A DNA stretch of 40,967 bases from Acidobacteriota bacterium (GTDB taxonomy: Bacteria; Acidobacteriota; Thermoanaerobaculia; Thermoanaerobaculales; Sulfomarinibacteraceae). The notes under the pieces are model-generated. The model did no database searches, had not been told where the DNA came from, and was given only the letters and a program-made list of their open reading frames with translations. The DNA is taken from assembly GCA_024641545.1 (NCBI GenBank), contig JAHECW010000029.1, positions 1 through 40,967 of the forward strand. Direction: 5' to 3'. This document shows, in pieces, positions 8,426 to 16,980 of this stretch (positions are counted from its first letter, which is position 1; the number at the start of each line of letters is the position of its first letter). A program made the position numbers and the translations under genes.

Positions 8426-11204
8426 TGAGCTGGTCCTTGGTCATGTCGTTGGTCACGCCGTGTCGGTCGGTGCGGTTGAACCGGGTCCAGATCTCCTCCA
8501 GGGTCTCGGCTCGGCCGTCGTGGAGATAGGGCGCCGATTCGTAGATGTTGTTGAGGTGCGGGACGTCGAAGACGTCCTGCGTGTCGAGCTCGGTTCCGGT
8601 GCCGACCGAGTTCTTCTCGCGGTTGGTGAAGTAGGGGCCGGTGTGGCAGCCGCTGCACCTCTGGTTGGCGGTCAGCGGTTCGCCCGAATTCGAAAACTCC
8701 CGTTCGAAGAGCCGTTTGCCGCGGCGTTGTGCCGGGGTCAGGGTGTCGCCCGTGCGGTGGCGGTTCGGGTTCCTCGGAATCGTCTGGATGTAGCGTTCGA
8801 GCGCCACCACCTGGTCGGGCGTGAAGGGATCGATCCGGGTGAAGAAGACCGCCAGCCGCGGACCGCACTGACGGCCGATGGTGCGGTTCTTGCCGGTCCA
8901 CTTGAAGGGCGCGGTGTCGAGGATGCCGCGCAGCGAACGGTTGTCCACCGGGTTGAGTCCGATGCCGTCGGGCTCGATGTCGTAGGTGATGCCGTCGACC
9001 CCACCGTCGGGGTGGCAGGAGTGGCACGAGAACTGACCACCGAAGGTGACCTCGGCGGAGTGGAAGATCCGTTCGCCGGAGCGCGCGAGAGTGAGGTCCG
9101 AGGGCCCGCCCAGGTCGATGGTCGCAACGCGTTCACGACGCGACACGTCGATGACGCCGACGGCGTCGGCGAGAGCCTCGGCGACGTAGACGAAGCGGCC
9201 GTCGGGCGAAATCGCCAGACCGCGAGGATTGGTTCCGACGGGTATCCGTCGTTCCACGTACTCGGTCGAGACCCCCATGTGGTTCGGCAGGGTCTCGGCG
9301 CGGTCCCGGTCGGTGGCCGCGGCGAGGGTCGCGGCCATCCGGTCGAGATCGACCACCGCGACCGCATCGATCCCCCCGCCGCTCACGAAGGCGAGGCGCC
9401 CGTCAGGGGTGATCACCACGTCGGTGGGATCGGCGAAGTAGTTCTCCGGCTCGTCGAGGAGGAGTTGGTCGACCCGGCCGTCCCGCCACACGATGCCGAG
9501 GCCGTTGGTCATCACCCAACCCTGCATGACCCGGGTCATGGGCACCAGGTTTTTTGTCCGGATCAGGGTCACCAGCGCGTACTCGCCCGAGGGGGCGGTC
9601 GAGATCCCTTGAACGAGATTGGCCTCGGTGATCACGGCGCGGTCGAGGATCACCGACCGCTCGGTCTCGATCACCGTGACCTCGGACCGGGAAGGCGTCC
9701 TGAACGGCACGAAATGCGACAGGTTGTTGGTCACCAGGACCGCTGCGCCGTCGGCGGAACGGGCGACGTCCCACGCACCGCGTCCGGCCGCCAGCCGCTT
9801 GGTCTCCAGGCCGCGGGCGAGGTCGACGATCGAGACGTCGCCGGACCCGGCGTTGGCGACGTAGAGCGTGCCGCCGCTCGCGTCGGTGGTCAAGCCGTGC
9901 GGCTCGTCGCCGACGGCGATGGTCTGCTCAACCGTGAGCTTCGTCGTGTCGATCACCGACACCGTGTCCGAGCCCCGGTTGCTGACGTAGGCTCGAGCGC
10001 CGTCGGGCGACAGGCAGACCCCGTGCGGAAGCTGGCCGACCGCGACCTCGGCGACGACGGCCCGGGTCGTCGTGTCGATGACGACGAGGCTGCCCGACGC
10101 CTCGCACGCGACGAAGAGCCGTTCGCCGTCGGGACTGACCACCAGATTGAACGGGGTCTTGTACGGCGTCGCCGCCGCCACAGCCTGGGCCAGGGTGGGC
10201 AGACTGTGGTCGATCAGGGATTGCCGGTCGTCCCAGTCGGCGGTCGGCGGCATGCCGTGGATGCCGGGTGTGTGGCAGCGTTCGCAGGTTTCCCGGTTCG
10301 GTCTCGCCGGGGGCGCGGCGTCGATCCCGGCGGCGGCGTGGCCGGCGCCGGGTCCGTGGCAGCTTTCGCACTGGACTCCGAGCGTCGGGTCGAATCCGGG
10401 GCCGAGTCTCGAGCTCCCGGAAGCGGTGCTGTGGCACCGCAGACAGGCTTCGTCCCGCGCCGGATCTCCGGCGACGCCTTCGCTCGCGGCGATCCGACGG
10501 CCCCGCGGTCCGGTGAGAACCGCCCAGGCGTCGGCGTGCCCGGTCAGCCGCCAACCGCTGAAGATGTAGTTGCCCTTCCCGGCTTCGTGGCAGGCTGCGC
10601 AGGCGCGGGCGCCGACGAAGTCCGGATCGGATGATCGGGGCAGCGGTGGCGGCGGGTCGAGCTCGCCGCCGCGGCCGGTGTGGCTGATGCGGCCCAGAGC
10701 TTCGTCGGGGTCGAACGGTCGAACGTCGATGACCGCGGTGTGCGATCCCTTCTCCTTGTGGCAGATGAGGCAGGTCACGGCGGTCGGGCTCCGCAGACCG
10801 GCGGCCGCGGCCCGGTCGGGGTCGCTCATGACCTCCGCCGAGGAGTACTCGCTGCCGGGGCCGTGGCAGAGCTCGCACTGAACGCCGTCGGCGAGGTCGA
10901 AGGTCGCGTCCCGTTCCCACTCCTCGGTGTCGGCGGCGGTCGCGTGGCAGCCGAGGCAGACCGGGTTCGCGAACGGGTTCTCATGAATACCGGACAACCG
11001 GGCGATCTCGAGCGACTCGGGTCTGGCCAGAGCGGCCCAGGCGCGGGCGTGCGGCGAGCGCAGCCACGCGGCGTACTGGTCGCGGTGGCCGCCGCCGTGG
11101 CACTCGCGGCAGACCGCCGTGCCGACGTAGGTGCGATCCGCGCCGAGGGCGCCGGCAGCGACGGCGACCACGGCGACGACGAGGGCGAGCCGAGATCGGG
11201 GCAC
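8394..11204 (-). CDS. Ten-haem fusion: octahaem cytochrome c + YVTN beta-propeller + MauG/CCP dihaem domain (HzsBC-like)
   Basis: A 936-residue exported protein (GTG start, signal peptide of about 22 residues) lying 3 bp after the upstream gene. Eight CxxCH haem sites occur in residues 32-311, with cysteines starting at 32, 83, 110, 145, 202, 254, 279 and 307. This part resembles cytochrome c554-type multihaem modules (VGTAVCRECH ... SPHARAW). Residues about 335-715 are YVTN-type seven-bladed propeller repeats (VSPDGERLFVA, LSPDGARAYVSN, ISPDGRFVYVAE). The C-terminus holds two more haem sites (C727HSCH and C850SGCH) in a MauG/cytochrome c peroxidase frame, with the family ending APYLHDGRAETLEEIW. 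Propeller plus MauG-type dihaem domain is the architecture of the HzsB and HzsC subunits of hydrazine synthase. Its neighbour at 12869-14308 resembles HzsA. A role in periplasmic multi-electron chemistry or electron transfer is inferred; the substrate is unknown. Confidence 0.85.
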   Translation of the reverse strand: MPRSRLALVVAVVAVAAGALGADRTYVGTAVCRECHGGGHRDQYAAWLRSPHARAWAALARPESLEIARLSGIHENPFANPVCLGCHATAADTEEWERDATFDLADGVQCELCHGPGSEYSSAEVMSDPDRAAAAGLRSPTAVTCLICHKEKGSHTAVIDVRPFDPDEALGRISHTGRGGELDPPPPLPRSSDPDFVGARACAACHEAGKGNYIFSGWRLTGHADAWAVLTGPRGRRIAASEGVAGDPARDEACLRCHSTASGSSRLGPGFDPTLGVQCESCHGPGAGHAAAGIDAAPPARPNRETCERCHTPGIHGMPPTADWDDRQSLIDHSLPTLAQAVAAATPYKTPFNLVVSPDGERLFVACEASGSLVVIDTTTRAVVAEVAVGQLPHGVCLSPDGARAYVSNRGSDTVSVIDTTKLTVEQTIAVGDEPHGLTTDASGGTLYVANAGSGDVSIVDLARGLETKRLAAGRGAWDVARSADGAAVLVTNNLSHFVPFRTPSRSEVTVIETERSVILDRAVITEANLVQGISTAPSGEYALVTLIRTKNLVPMTRVMQGWVMTNGLGIVWRDGRVDQLLLDEPENYFADPTDVVITPDGRLAFVSGGGIDAVAVVDLDRMAATLAAATDRDRAETLPNHMGVSTEYVERRIPVGTNPRGLAISPDGRFVYVAEALADAVGVIDVSRRERVATIDLGGPSDLTLARSGERIFHSAEVTFGGQFSCHSCHPDGGVDGITYDIEPDGIGLNPVDNRSLRGILDTAPFKWTGKNRTIGRQCGPRLAVFFTRIDPFTPDQVVALERYIQTIPRNPNRHRTGDTLTPAQRRGKRLFEREFSNSGEPLTANQRCSGCHTGPYFTNREKNSVGTGTELDTQDVFDVPHLNNIYESAPYLHDGRAETLEEIWTRFNRTDRHGVTNDMTKDQLNDLVEYLKTL

Positions 11205-11207
11205 GGG

Positions 11208-12866
11208 TTACTTGACCGCTTTCTCGACCGGTGCGTCCACCGGTTCGGTGACGGTGAGCACCTGGTCCGCGGCGACGTTTTTCAGCGTCTGGGTCCGGCC
11301 GCCGGGCCAGCGGATCTCCACGGTGTCCGCGGTCGTCGAGGCTCCGAGCCCGAAATGGGCGCGCGGGTCCGACTGGGAGAGATAGCCCGAGCTCGATCTG
11401 ATCTCGCGGGTCTGGCTGAGCTCGCCGACGGTGAGCCGGATGCGGGCGCCGATGGCGTCGCGGTTGGCGGTCGACCCGATGCAGCGGATCATCAGCCAGT
11501 GACGGCGGTTGCCGCCGTCGTTGCGGTAGAGCCGGGGCGGGCCGTTGAGGTTGAGGACCAGCAGGTCGAGATCGCCGTCGTTGTCGATATCGGCGACCGC
11601 CGAACCGCGGCCGACGCCCTTGGCCTGAAAGTCCTTTCCGCTGGTCGCCGAGACATCGACAAATTTCGTACCGCCGTCGTTGTGCAGGAGGATGTCCTCC
11701 TCGGCCTCGAGGTGGTGGGCATCACCGTTGGCGATGAAGATGTCGAGCCACCCGTCGTTGTCGAAGTCGGCGAAGTTGCCGGACCAACTGGTGTACTGGC
11801 CGAGGGCGCGGGCGACGCCGAGGGCGGCGCTCTTCTCCTCGAAGAAGCCGCGTGCGGTGTTGCGGTAGAGGCAGCCGTACCCCATGTCGGGGACGAGAAG
11901 GTCCATGAGACCGTCATTGTCGAAATCGCCGAACTCGGGCCCCATCGCCGAGGTCGCTTCGCCGTTCTGACCGAAGGCGGTGCCGGTCTCGAGCGCGATG
12001 TTCTTGAAGGTTCCCTTGCCGGTGTTGCGGTAGAGGTAGTTCTCCATCCCGTCGTTGGCGACAAAGAGATCCTGGTGGCCGTCGTCGTCGATGTCGCACG
12101 ACGACACGCCCATGGCCCGGCCGGCGGCGGCGAGACCGGCCGACTTCGTCACGTTTTCGAAGCTGCCGTCGCCGCGGTTGCGGTACAGGATGTCGGTCTC
12201 GCCCGGGTAGGCGAGCGGGCCGGGAAACGCCTCGGCGGCGTAGTAGAAACGGTAGTCCGGGTCGAACTTGAGATAGCCGCCGACAAAGATGTCGAGGCGT
12301 CCGTCGCCGTCGGCGTCGAAGAACGTGGCGCCGACGCTCCACCGCTCGCTGCCGACTCCCGCGCTTGCCGTGACATCGGTGAAGGTGCCGTCGCCGTCGT
12401 TGCGGTAGAGGGTGTCGCGGCCGTAGTTGGTGATGAAGAGATCGGCGTCGCCGTCGTTGTCGACGTCGGCCGAAACCACGGCCATGCCGAAGCCCCTGTC
12501 TCCGACGCCCGCGGCCTCGGTCACGTCGGTGAACGTCCCGTCGCCGTCGTTGCGGTAGAGGGCGTTGCCGAGCTTGCCTTGGAGATGGCGGCCCTTGACC
12601 GAGCTGACGCCCTTGAAATAGCACCCGTTGACAAGGTAGATGTCGAGATCGCCGTCGCCGTCGTAATCGAAAAAGGCGCACCCCGCTCCGGTCGACTCGA
12701 CGATGTTCGAGAGCTCGTCGTCGCCGATGCTGTGGACAAAGCCGATCCCGGCTGAGGCGGTGATGTCGACGAAGATCGGGCCGGCGGTCTGGTCGGCGCC
12801 GAATGCGGCAGCGGCGACGAACGCGGCGCTGGCAACGGCGATGACCATGAGCATGGATCGAGGCAC
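11208..12866 (-). CDS. Secreted VCBS/FG-GAP-ASPIC (CRTAC1-type) protein
   Basis: I place the start at the GTG at 12866 because AAGGAG lies 7 bases upstream; the GTG at 12872 overlaps the previous stop but is only one base from that ribosome-binding site. The protein is 552 residues, with a signal peptide (MLMVIAVASAAFVAAAAFGA). Seven calcium-loop repeats of type DxDxDG (YDGDGDLDIY, VDNDGDADLF, FDNDGWLDIF and others) make an FG-GAP/VCBS propeller. The last ~100 residues are an ASPIC/UnbV domain (IGARIRLTVG ... VEIRWPGGRTQTL). It has the same design as the protein at 1464-4694 but without the TPR tail. It sits between the HzsA-like gene and the ten-haem gene, so it is probably a structural or partner protein of that complex (inference). 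Confidence 0.85.
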   Translation of the reverse strand: MPRSMLMVIAVASAAFVAAAAFGADQTAGPIFVDITASAGIGFVHSIGDDELSNIVESTGAGCAFFDYDGDGDLDIYLVNGCYFKGVSSVKGRHLQGKLGNALYRNDGDGTFTDVTEAAGVGDRGFGMAVVSADVDNDGDADLFITNYGRDTLYRNDGDGTFTDVTASAGVGSERWSVGATFFDADGDGRLDIFVGGYLKFDPDYRFYYAAEAFPGPLAYPGETDILYRNRGDGSFENVTKSAGLAAAGRAMGVSSCDIDDDGHQDLFVANDGMENYLYRNTGKGTFKNIALETGTAFGQNGEATSAMGPEFGDFDNDGLMDLLVPDMGYGCLYRNTARGFFEEKSAALGVARALGQYTSWSGNFADFDNDGWLDIFIANGDAHHLEAEEDILLHNDGGTKFVDVSATSGKDFQAKGVGRGSAVADIDNDGDLDLLVLNLNGPPRLYRNDGGNRRHWLMIRCIGSTANRDAIGARIRLTVGELSQTREIRSSSGYLSQSDPRAHFGLGASTTADTVEIRWPGGRTQTLKNVAADQVLTVTEPVDAPVEKAVK

Positions 12867-12868
12867 GG

Positions 12869-14308
12869 TCACTCTCCTTCTCGGCTCCCGGGCGATGCGA
12901 GCCCGATTGGGATCGCGGGCCGGACGATGGCTTGACCAAGGGTGTTCGGGGCGACCATCTCGCGATCCTCGTGACAACCGATGCAGCCGCGCCACTCGCG
13001 CGGCATGACCCAGGTCCAGGACTGCTGTTCGGCCAGGGTGCCGCCGTCGGCGTCGAGGAGCTCGAACCGAAGCGGCGTCCGGGCGGGGACCTCGATGTGG
13101 AAGGAGCCGTCGGCCGCGATTTCAGCTTCACCGAGAATCGCTTCCTCGGGTTCGGAGCCGCCCGCGTCGTCCGTCGACCCCGCGATCACCCGCAGCCGCC
13201 GCGCCGCGCCGCCGGCGAGGTGCTCGAGCCCGGGCCGGTCGGTGATGTGCGAGCTGATGCAGAAAAAGACACCGCTGGCGCGCTCGAGGTCCACCACCGT
13301 GGAGCGACCCTTGACCCGAGGCCGGGGGACGAGTTCGTGGGCGTCGAGACAGTGGTCGCCCTCGGCGCTGAACAGGGTTGCTCCGATCGTGCCGTCGTCG
13401 GGATCCACTTGAACGAGATCGAAGGTCGACGAGCCGGACCGCCGGTAGGAGGCGAGGAGGCCGCCGTCCGCCAACGGCAGGGGATCGAGGAACGCGCCGT
13501 CGGCGGCGCCGGCAAGGACCGAGTACGAGCGTAGCGGTCGTCTCAGCGTCACGAACGCCAGGTCGCCGCCGGCCAGTGCCGGGGTGGCCGAGTCGATGAA
13601 GTAGACGCGGCCGTCGCCGCCGACCCGGACGGCGTGCGGATACGTCGGGCCGGAATGCGGGTCGGCGAAGGTCATGAGATCGGTTCCGTCGATGTTCAGC
13701 CCCATGAGGGAAAGCCCGGTCGGCCCCCACGACGGATAGACCAGCCGGCCGTTGGGCAGGACATCGGCATCAAGGTCCGGGGCCGGCGAAAACGAGATCC
13801 TCACCGGGTCGTTGCCGTCGAGTTCGGCGGTGTGGATGGAGGTCGCGCTGCGGTTCTCGAGAGTGGTCGCGAGGTAGGAGATCAGCGCTGTCGGCGCGTC
13901 GTCGTCGAGGTGAAAGATGGACCCGATCCACAGCGGCGCCGTCGCGTCACCGGTCTCGGCGGTAAGCCGAACGGCGCCGGTTCCGTCGGAGTTCATCCGC
14001 CAGATCTGCCACGCCTCCTCGCGCGCTTTCCTCGCGGAGAAGAGGATCCGGCTGCCGTCGAAGGACACGGCGGGGTCGCAGGCGCCGTCGAAGTCGGGCG
14101 TCAGCGTCCGGGAAGCGCCGGTTGCGTCGAGGCGGACGATCCGGCTGCCGGAGACGCAGCGGGAAAACTGCGGGGACCCGCCCCCATCCGGATCGGCCGG
14201 TCGGAGCACCAGCACGAGATCAACGGCGATGCAGGGGCCGGCGATGAGGGCGGCGATCACCGCGACGGCGAGCGTCCGGCGGCGGCGGGCGCAGCGGAGG
14301 CTAGCCAT
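12869..14308 (-). CDS. HzsA-like (hydrazine synthase alpha-related) monohaem cytochrome
   Basis: A 479-residue exported protein with an N-terminal signal peptide (TLAVAVIAALIAGPCIAV). The first part carries TolB/PD40-like propeller strands (DGACDPAVSFDGSRILFSAR and IWRMNSDGTG), the pattern usual in HzsA-related proteins. The C-terminal part has a small beta-domain (GSFHIEVPARTPLRFELLD) followed by SWTWVMPREWRGCIGCHEDRE, with one haem c site, C442-C445-H446. This matches the haem-alpha-I region of hydrazine synthase alpha as I know it. The second haem domain of genuine HzsA (about 800 residues) is absent, so this is a shortened relative. HzsA-related proteins occur widely outside anammox bacteria without known function. 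The start overlaps the upstream stop by 8 bp and the stop is coupled to the next gene. Assignment rests on remembered motifs, not on a search. Confidence 0.7.
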   Translation of the reverse strand: MASLRCARRRRTLAVAVIAALIAGPCIAVDLVLVLRPADPDGGGSPQFSRCVSGSRIVRLDATGASRTLTPDFDGACDPAVSFDGSRILFSARKAREEAWQIWRMNSDGTGAVRLTAETGDATAPLWIGSIFHLDDDAPTALISYLATTLENRSATSIHTAELDGNDPVRISFSPAPDLDADVLPNGRLVYPSWGPTGLSLMGLNIDGTDLMTFADPHSGPTYPHAVRVGGDGRVYFIDSATPALAGGDLAFVTLRRPLRSYSVLAGAADGAFLDPLPLADGGLLASYRRSGSSTFDLVQVDPDDGTIGATLFSAEGDHCLDAHELVPRPRVKGRSTVVDLERASGVFFCISSHITDRPGLEHLAGGAARRLRVIAGSTDDAGGSEPEEAILGEAEIAADGSFHIEVPARTPLRFELLDADGGTLAEQQSWTWVMPREWRGCIGCHEDREMVAPNTLGQAIVRPAIPIGLASPGSREGE

Positions 14309-15449
14309 TGTCCGCTGAACGAAGTGGGATCACGGCGGTCGCGTCGATCTCGACCAGGAGATCCTCGCGACAGATGTCGTCGATGGTGCAGATGACCGGC
14401 AGGTCGGCGAGGCCGCGGGCCTTCAGGATCGATCTCAGACGCCCGATGTTGCCGCGCTCCTTGACGAAGGCGGTGGCCTGGCAGATGTTCTCCATCACCG
14501 CGCCGCGAGAGGCGAGCAGCGACTCGATGTTGTCGAGGGTGCGTCGGGTCTGACTCTCGAAATCGGCGGTGTGGACGGTCGCGCCGGTCTCATCGATGGA
14601 TGCGGTGCCCGAGACCAGGAAGGTCCGGCAGCTCGCGGTCGCCACGGTGAGTCCGCGCGAGAACGCCGAGCCGTAGTCGGGGGCCTCGTTCTGCAGGGGG
14701 TTGTGGAGCATCTCGATGGTCAGCGGTCGTTCCGGACGGGGTCTGACGGCCAGGAGGTCCAGAGTGCATCGGTGTCCGCGTGGATTTCGGCCGCAAATGC
14801 CGGTGCTCGCCGGGATGGTCCCCGGGCGCGAACCGTTGAGCAGACCGAGGCCGGCGAAGAACTCGTTGCGGGACGCGTTGAACTCGTCGTACCAGGAGAG
14901 GATGTCGTCGAGGTAGAACCAGGTTCGGCAGACATCGTTGAAGGACCAGCTCTGGGTCTCGAGCAGCCGAGCGGCCAGCAGCAGCGTGTCCCGCGTCTCG
15001 TCGGCCGGCGTGTCGTGGTCGCCCGCGCCGAGCGCCCGCCCGACATCGGACAGACCGAGGTAGTCCGCTTCCGCTCCCGAAACCCGGACGCCGCACGCCC
15101 GCTCGTCCCAGGTGATGGTCGCGATCGGATCCCGGCCGGAGGGGCGGACGGCGATGACGTGGATGCCCGCGACGAGACCGCCGTGGCTCGGTGCGCCCTG
15201 AATCAAGGTCGGCGGGACCCGGCCGGCACCGGTGCGGCCGATAACATCGGCACGGATGCGAAGAATGTCGTTCTCGGCTTCGAGGTCGCAGAATACCCGT
15301 TCCTGAATCGCGACCGCGCCGTGGGCCTCGAGGTGTCGGGAGATCGCTTCGTAGGCACGATGCATGCTTGCTTCGAGGTCGTCATCCGCCTCGTCAGGGA
15401 GCCAGGTCAGGAAGACCAGATCTCCGGAGCTGTTGGAACCAATCATCAT
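14301..15449 (-). CDS. Two-domain RidA/YjgF-like protein (FkbO/Hyg5 chorismatase-like)
   Basis: The C-terminal ~130 residues show a RidA/YjgF fold: FLVSGTASIDETG, a histidine a few residues on (TVHTADFESQT), RRTLDNIESLLASRGA and a final strand VEIDATAVIP. The N-terminal half is a second, diverged domain of the same kind with SWSFNDVCRTWFYLDDI and PASTGICGRNPRG. This two-domain layout is that of the chorismatase (FkbO/Hyg5/XanB2) group, which hydrolyses chorismate, but many relatives have unknown substrates. No signal peptide is visible, so it is probably cytoplasmic, unlike the rest of the operon. Start is uncertain: ATG at 15449 or 15446, or a GTG at 15485 that would run through a G8 tract; none has a convincing ribosome-binding site. 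It is the first gene of the operon. Confidence 0.65.
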   Translation of the reverse strand: MMIGSNSSGDLVFLTWLPDEADDDLEASMHRAYEAISRHLEAHGAVAIQERVFCDLEAENDILRIRADVIGRTGAGRVPPTLIQGAPSHGGLVAGIHVIAVRPSGRDPIATITWDERACGVRVSGAEADYLGLSDVGRALGAGDHDTPADETRDTLLLAARLLETQSWSFNDVCRTWFYLDDILSWYDEFNASRNEFFAGLGLLNGSRPGTIPASTGICGRNPRGHRCTLDLLAVRPRPERPLTIEMLHNPLQNEAPDYGSAFSRGLTVATASCRTFLVSGTASIDETGATVHTADFESQTRRTLDNIESLLASRGAVMENICQATAFVKERGNIGRLRSILKARGLADLPVICTIDDICREDLLVEIDATAVIPLRSADNG

Positions 15450-15698
15450 GATATCGGTGTTTCCCCCCCCAACCCGGATGATCACTGGATCGAAACAGTG
15501 GAAAATGTGAATCCCTGCCCGGTGGCCGCCTCAGGTTGAGGCTCATCTTAATCGAGATTGCCGGCGGTGCCAACGGGGCGGTTCCTGGAGCCGAGCCGCA
15601 AAATCACTGATTCTAAACAACATCCTTCTTTTGGAGTGGTTTTGATGCGCCGGCGTCCGGCGATGTTCGGGCGAAAGCCGCGGGTGGAAAGCCGGGGC

Positions 15699-16955
15699 TC
15701 AGATGGCGAAAAATGCGGCGATACTCACCGCCCCGAGGCCGGTGAGTACGGCGAGGGCGGTTTTCCCGGTGGTTCCCGATCCGAAGATGACGGCGTAGAA
15801 CCCCTTCATGAGGTTGTTGGTGGCGGCGGCGAGGACCACCGCGAGGGCCGCGGTTTCGAGCGCCAGCGACGTCCCGACCTGCTGGGTGATGCCGAGGATG
15901 AAAGGGTCGACATCGGCGGCGCCCATGACGGCGGCCAGGATCAGCACCCCGGTGCCGCCGAAGCGTTCGGCGACCAGACGAGTGCCCACCAGGACCGCCA
16001 GGAAGATCCCGGCGAAGGTGACGGCCGAGCGGATCTCGAGGGGGTTGGAAGGAGCCGACTGGGTGTCTCCGTTGCCGCGGCCGCTGCGTCCGATCCGGGT
16101 CAGAATGAAACCGAGGATCAACGCGGTCGCGCTCAGCCCGCAGAAGAGAATCGCCAACTGTCTCCCCAACGCCGGTGCGAAGAGCGAGACCAGGACCCAG
16201 AGCCTGATGTACATCACCCCGGTGGCGGCGACGATGGCGCCGGAGTAGGAGAGGGCGGGGTGGCAGCCGCCGTTGGATTGGCGGGCGAGGACCACCGTCG
16301 TCACGGTCGAGGAGTAGGCGCCGCCGAGGATGCCGGACAGGAGCAGGGCCCGGTCGCCGAGCCTGAGTTGCAGCAGGTAGCTCGCGTAGGACACCCCGGA
16401 GACCGCCACCACCACCAACCAGATCGTGAACGGATTGATCTCGAAGGTGGTGAAGGATTGATTCGGCACCGCGGGCAGGATGACCGCGGTGAGGACCAGA
16501 AACCGCAACAGGGTCCGCAGCTCCTTCGGAGGGACCCTCAGGGCGAGCCCTTCGAGGCCCTGTTTTTCGTGCAGCAGGATGACGGCAACGATCCCGACGC
16601 TGAGTGCGAGCCAGTACATTTCGTGCGACGCGGCGGCGCCGAGCGAGAACGTCAGCAGGGCGGCGAACTCGGTGGTCAGGCCGAGGTCATTGGCCTGGAC
16701 GCTGCCCCAGTGCGTGACCGCGAGCAGGAGTCCGAGGACCAGCAGCCCGACGGCAAACGGAATCGGCGTGTCGAAGACCCTGACCAGCAAGAAGCCGAGG
16801 AGTCCGATCATGGGGAAGGTGCGGATGCCGCCGAAGAAGCCCGCCGGGTCGTCGGGCCGCTGCTCCTCGCGCTCGAACCCGATCAGGAGCGAGAGCCCCA
16901 GGGTCACGGCAAAACCCGCCAGCTCCGGCGGCAGATGTTGGAACAGCGTGTCCAT
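15699..16955 (-). CDS. MgtC/SapB and DUF4010 family membrane protein
   Basis: A 418-residue polytopic inner-membrane protein with about 12 hydrophobic segments. The N-terminal third has the MgtC/SapB signature: LGLSLLIGFEREEQ, then FFGGIRTFPMIGLLGFL. The remainder corresponds to DUF4010 (GGAYSSTVTTVVLARQS, and near the end AAATNNLMKGFYAVIFGS). Function of this fused family is not established; MgtC proteins affect magnesium adaptation and ATP synthase, and a transport role is suspected. It stands alone on the (-) strand, with the hairpin at 16981-17061 between it and hutU upstream. No obvious Shine-Dalgarno precedes the ATG at 16955. Confidence 0.85.
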   Translation of the reverse strand: MDTLFQHLPPELAGFAVTLGLSLLIGFEREEQRPDDPAGFFGGIRTFPMIGLLGFLLVRVFDTPIPFAVGLLVLGLLLAVTHWGSVQANDLGLTTEFAALLTFSLGAAASHEMYWLALSVGIVAVILLHEKQGLEGLALRVPPKELRTLLRFLVLTAVILPAVPNQSFTTFEINPFTIWLVVVAVSGVSYASYLLQLRLGDRALLLSGILGGAYSSTVTTVVLARQSNGGCHPALSYSGAIVAATGVMYIRLWVLVSLFAPALGRQLAILFCGLSATALILGFILTRIGRSGRGNGDTQSAPSNPLEIRSAVTFAGIFLAVLVGTRLVAERFGGTGVLILAAVMGAADVDPFILGITQQVGTSLALETAALAVVLAAATNNLMKGFYAVIFGSGTTGKTALAVLTGLGAVSIAAFFAI

Positions 16956-16980
16956 AGTGTAAGTTTATGCCATCAACGCT

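Noticed and set aside
8460-10634. 724-codon open frame antisense to the ten-haem gene
   Set aside because: The (-) strand frame has ten CxxCH sites, a signal peptide and propeller repeats; the antisense frame is Gly/Arg/Asp-rich with no motif.
10680-12755. 691-codon open frame antisense to the ten-haem and CRTAC1 genes
   Set aside because: A mirror of the repetitive GAC/GTC codons of the VCBS repeats; no motif of its own.
4660-15449. A true anammox hydrazine synthase
   Set aside because: The HzsA-like protein lacks the second haem domain, the HzsBC-like protein has an extra octahaem module, and no hydrazine dehydrogenase or other anammox gene is present; only a structural relationship is proposed.
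15485-15485. GTG at 15485 as the start of the RidA-like gene
   Set aside because: It adds 12 residues encoded partly by a G8 tract and has no ribosome-binding site; the downstream ATG was preferred, without certainty.
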